A stretch of DNA of 5,128 nucleotides, taken from NCBI GenBank assembly GCA_013154225.1, contig JAADCW010000189.1, positions 1 to 5,128 on the forward strand, read 5' to 3'. This document shows, piece by piece, positions 5,064 through 5,128 of this stretch; the first letter of the stretch is position 1; each line of letters begins with the position of its first letter. Position numbers and translations under genes: made by a program. The notes beneath the pieces were generated by a model. The model saw only the letters and a list, made by a program, of their open reading frames with translations. It did no database searches and was not told where the DNA came from. This DNA comes from Chloroflexota bacterium (lineage in GTDB: Bacteria > Chloroflexota > Anaerolineae > Anaerolineales > DRMV01).

Positions 5064-5128
5064 ATGCGGGGCGCATACCGCTTTTGCCCTTACTGCGCGG
5101 CGCGGCTTGAGCCGTTTCACGACGGGGA
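5064..5128 (+). CDS. Zinc-ribbon protein, probably NUDIX hydrolase, N-terminal 21 codons (cut by window end)
   Basis: An ATG at 5064 opens a frame that runs off the window. The visible residues are MRGAYRFCPYCAARLEPFHDG. The F-C-P-Y-C motif (Cys8 and Cys11) followed by an LEP segment is the first half of a treble/zinc-ribbon knuckle, as found at the N-terminus of many NUDIX hydrolases (the NudC-like zinc-ribbon group); the second Cys pair and the Nudix box would lie beyond the window. AAGGA (5054-5058) inside the end of the PsiE-family gene is 5 bases upstream, and only 2 bases separate the two genes, so they are probably co-transcribed. The zinc ribbon is well supported; the NUDIX part is inferred from resemblance, and other zinc-ribbon proteins are possible. 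Confidence 0.6.
   Translation, partial: MRGAYRFCPYCAARLEPFHDG

Noticed and set aside
1..5128. CRISPR arrays, insertion sequences, tRNA or rRNA genes
   Set aside because: I looked for regularly spaced direct repeats, transposase-like frames, terminal inverted repeats and cloverleaf patterns and saw none.

Overview
The window looks like a moderately GC-rich bacterial chromosome. All genes that I can support are on the + strand and closely packed. I infer a member of the Chloroflexota, probably class Anaerolineae. The inference rests on the style of the proteins (a Liv amino-acid transporter, a HEAT-type protein, a DUF6263-like lipoprotein, PsiE), heavy use of TTG for leucine, and promoters carrying a GGTAYAATGC core. 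It was not checked by any search and should be held loosely. No mobile element, CRISPR array, tRNA or rRNA is visible.

Region 1 (1-1873) is the end of a branched-chain amino-acid (Liv/HAAT) ABC transporter operon: the C-terminal part of the permease LivM, then the two ATPases LivG and LivF. The genes are 9-13 bases apart, each with a strong Shine-Dalgarno. LivH and the binding protein LivK would be expected upstream, outside the window. A GC-rich hairpin (1899-1920) just after livF probably ends this transcript. It overlaps the -10 box of a promoter for the next unit.

Region 2 (1870-3357) is a two-gene unit. It encodes a 271-residue helical HEAT-like protein of unknown role with an internal duplication, and a YfcE/MJ0936-type metallophosphoesterase. 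Both seem to start at GTG codons, each 7 bases after a GGAGG.

Region 3 (3358-4375) has its own TATAAT promoter and a 9-bp leader hairpin. It encodes a lipoprotein resembling the DUF6263 family, anchored by a clear lipobox.

Region 4 (4376-5128) starts with a 164-base non-coding stretch holding three inverted repeats, including a long GC-rich hairpin just before the ribosome-binding site. It continues with a four-helix PsiE-family membrane protein. The first 21 codons of a likely zinc-ribbon NUDIX hydrolase follow 2 bases later and run off the window.

Most of the window is recognisable housekeeping and transport content. I found no complete new system. The features most worth a second look are the hairpins before each non-liv transcription unit, the terminator/promoter overlap after livF, the duplicated HEAT-like protein paired with a phosphoesterase, and the structured psiE leader with its overlapping short reading frame.
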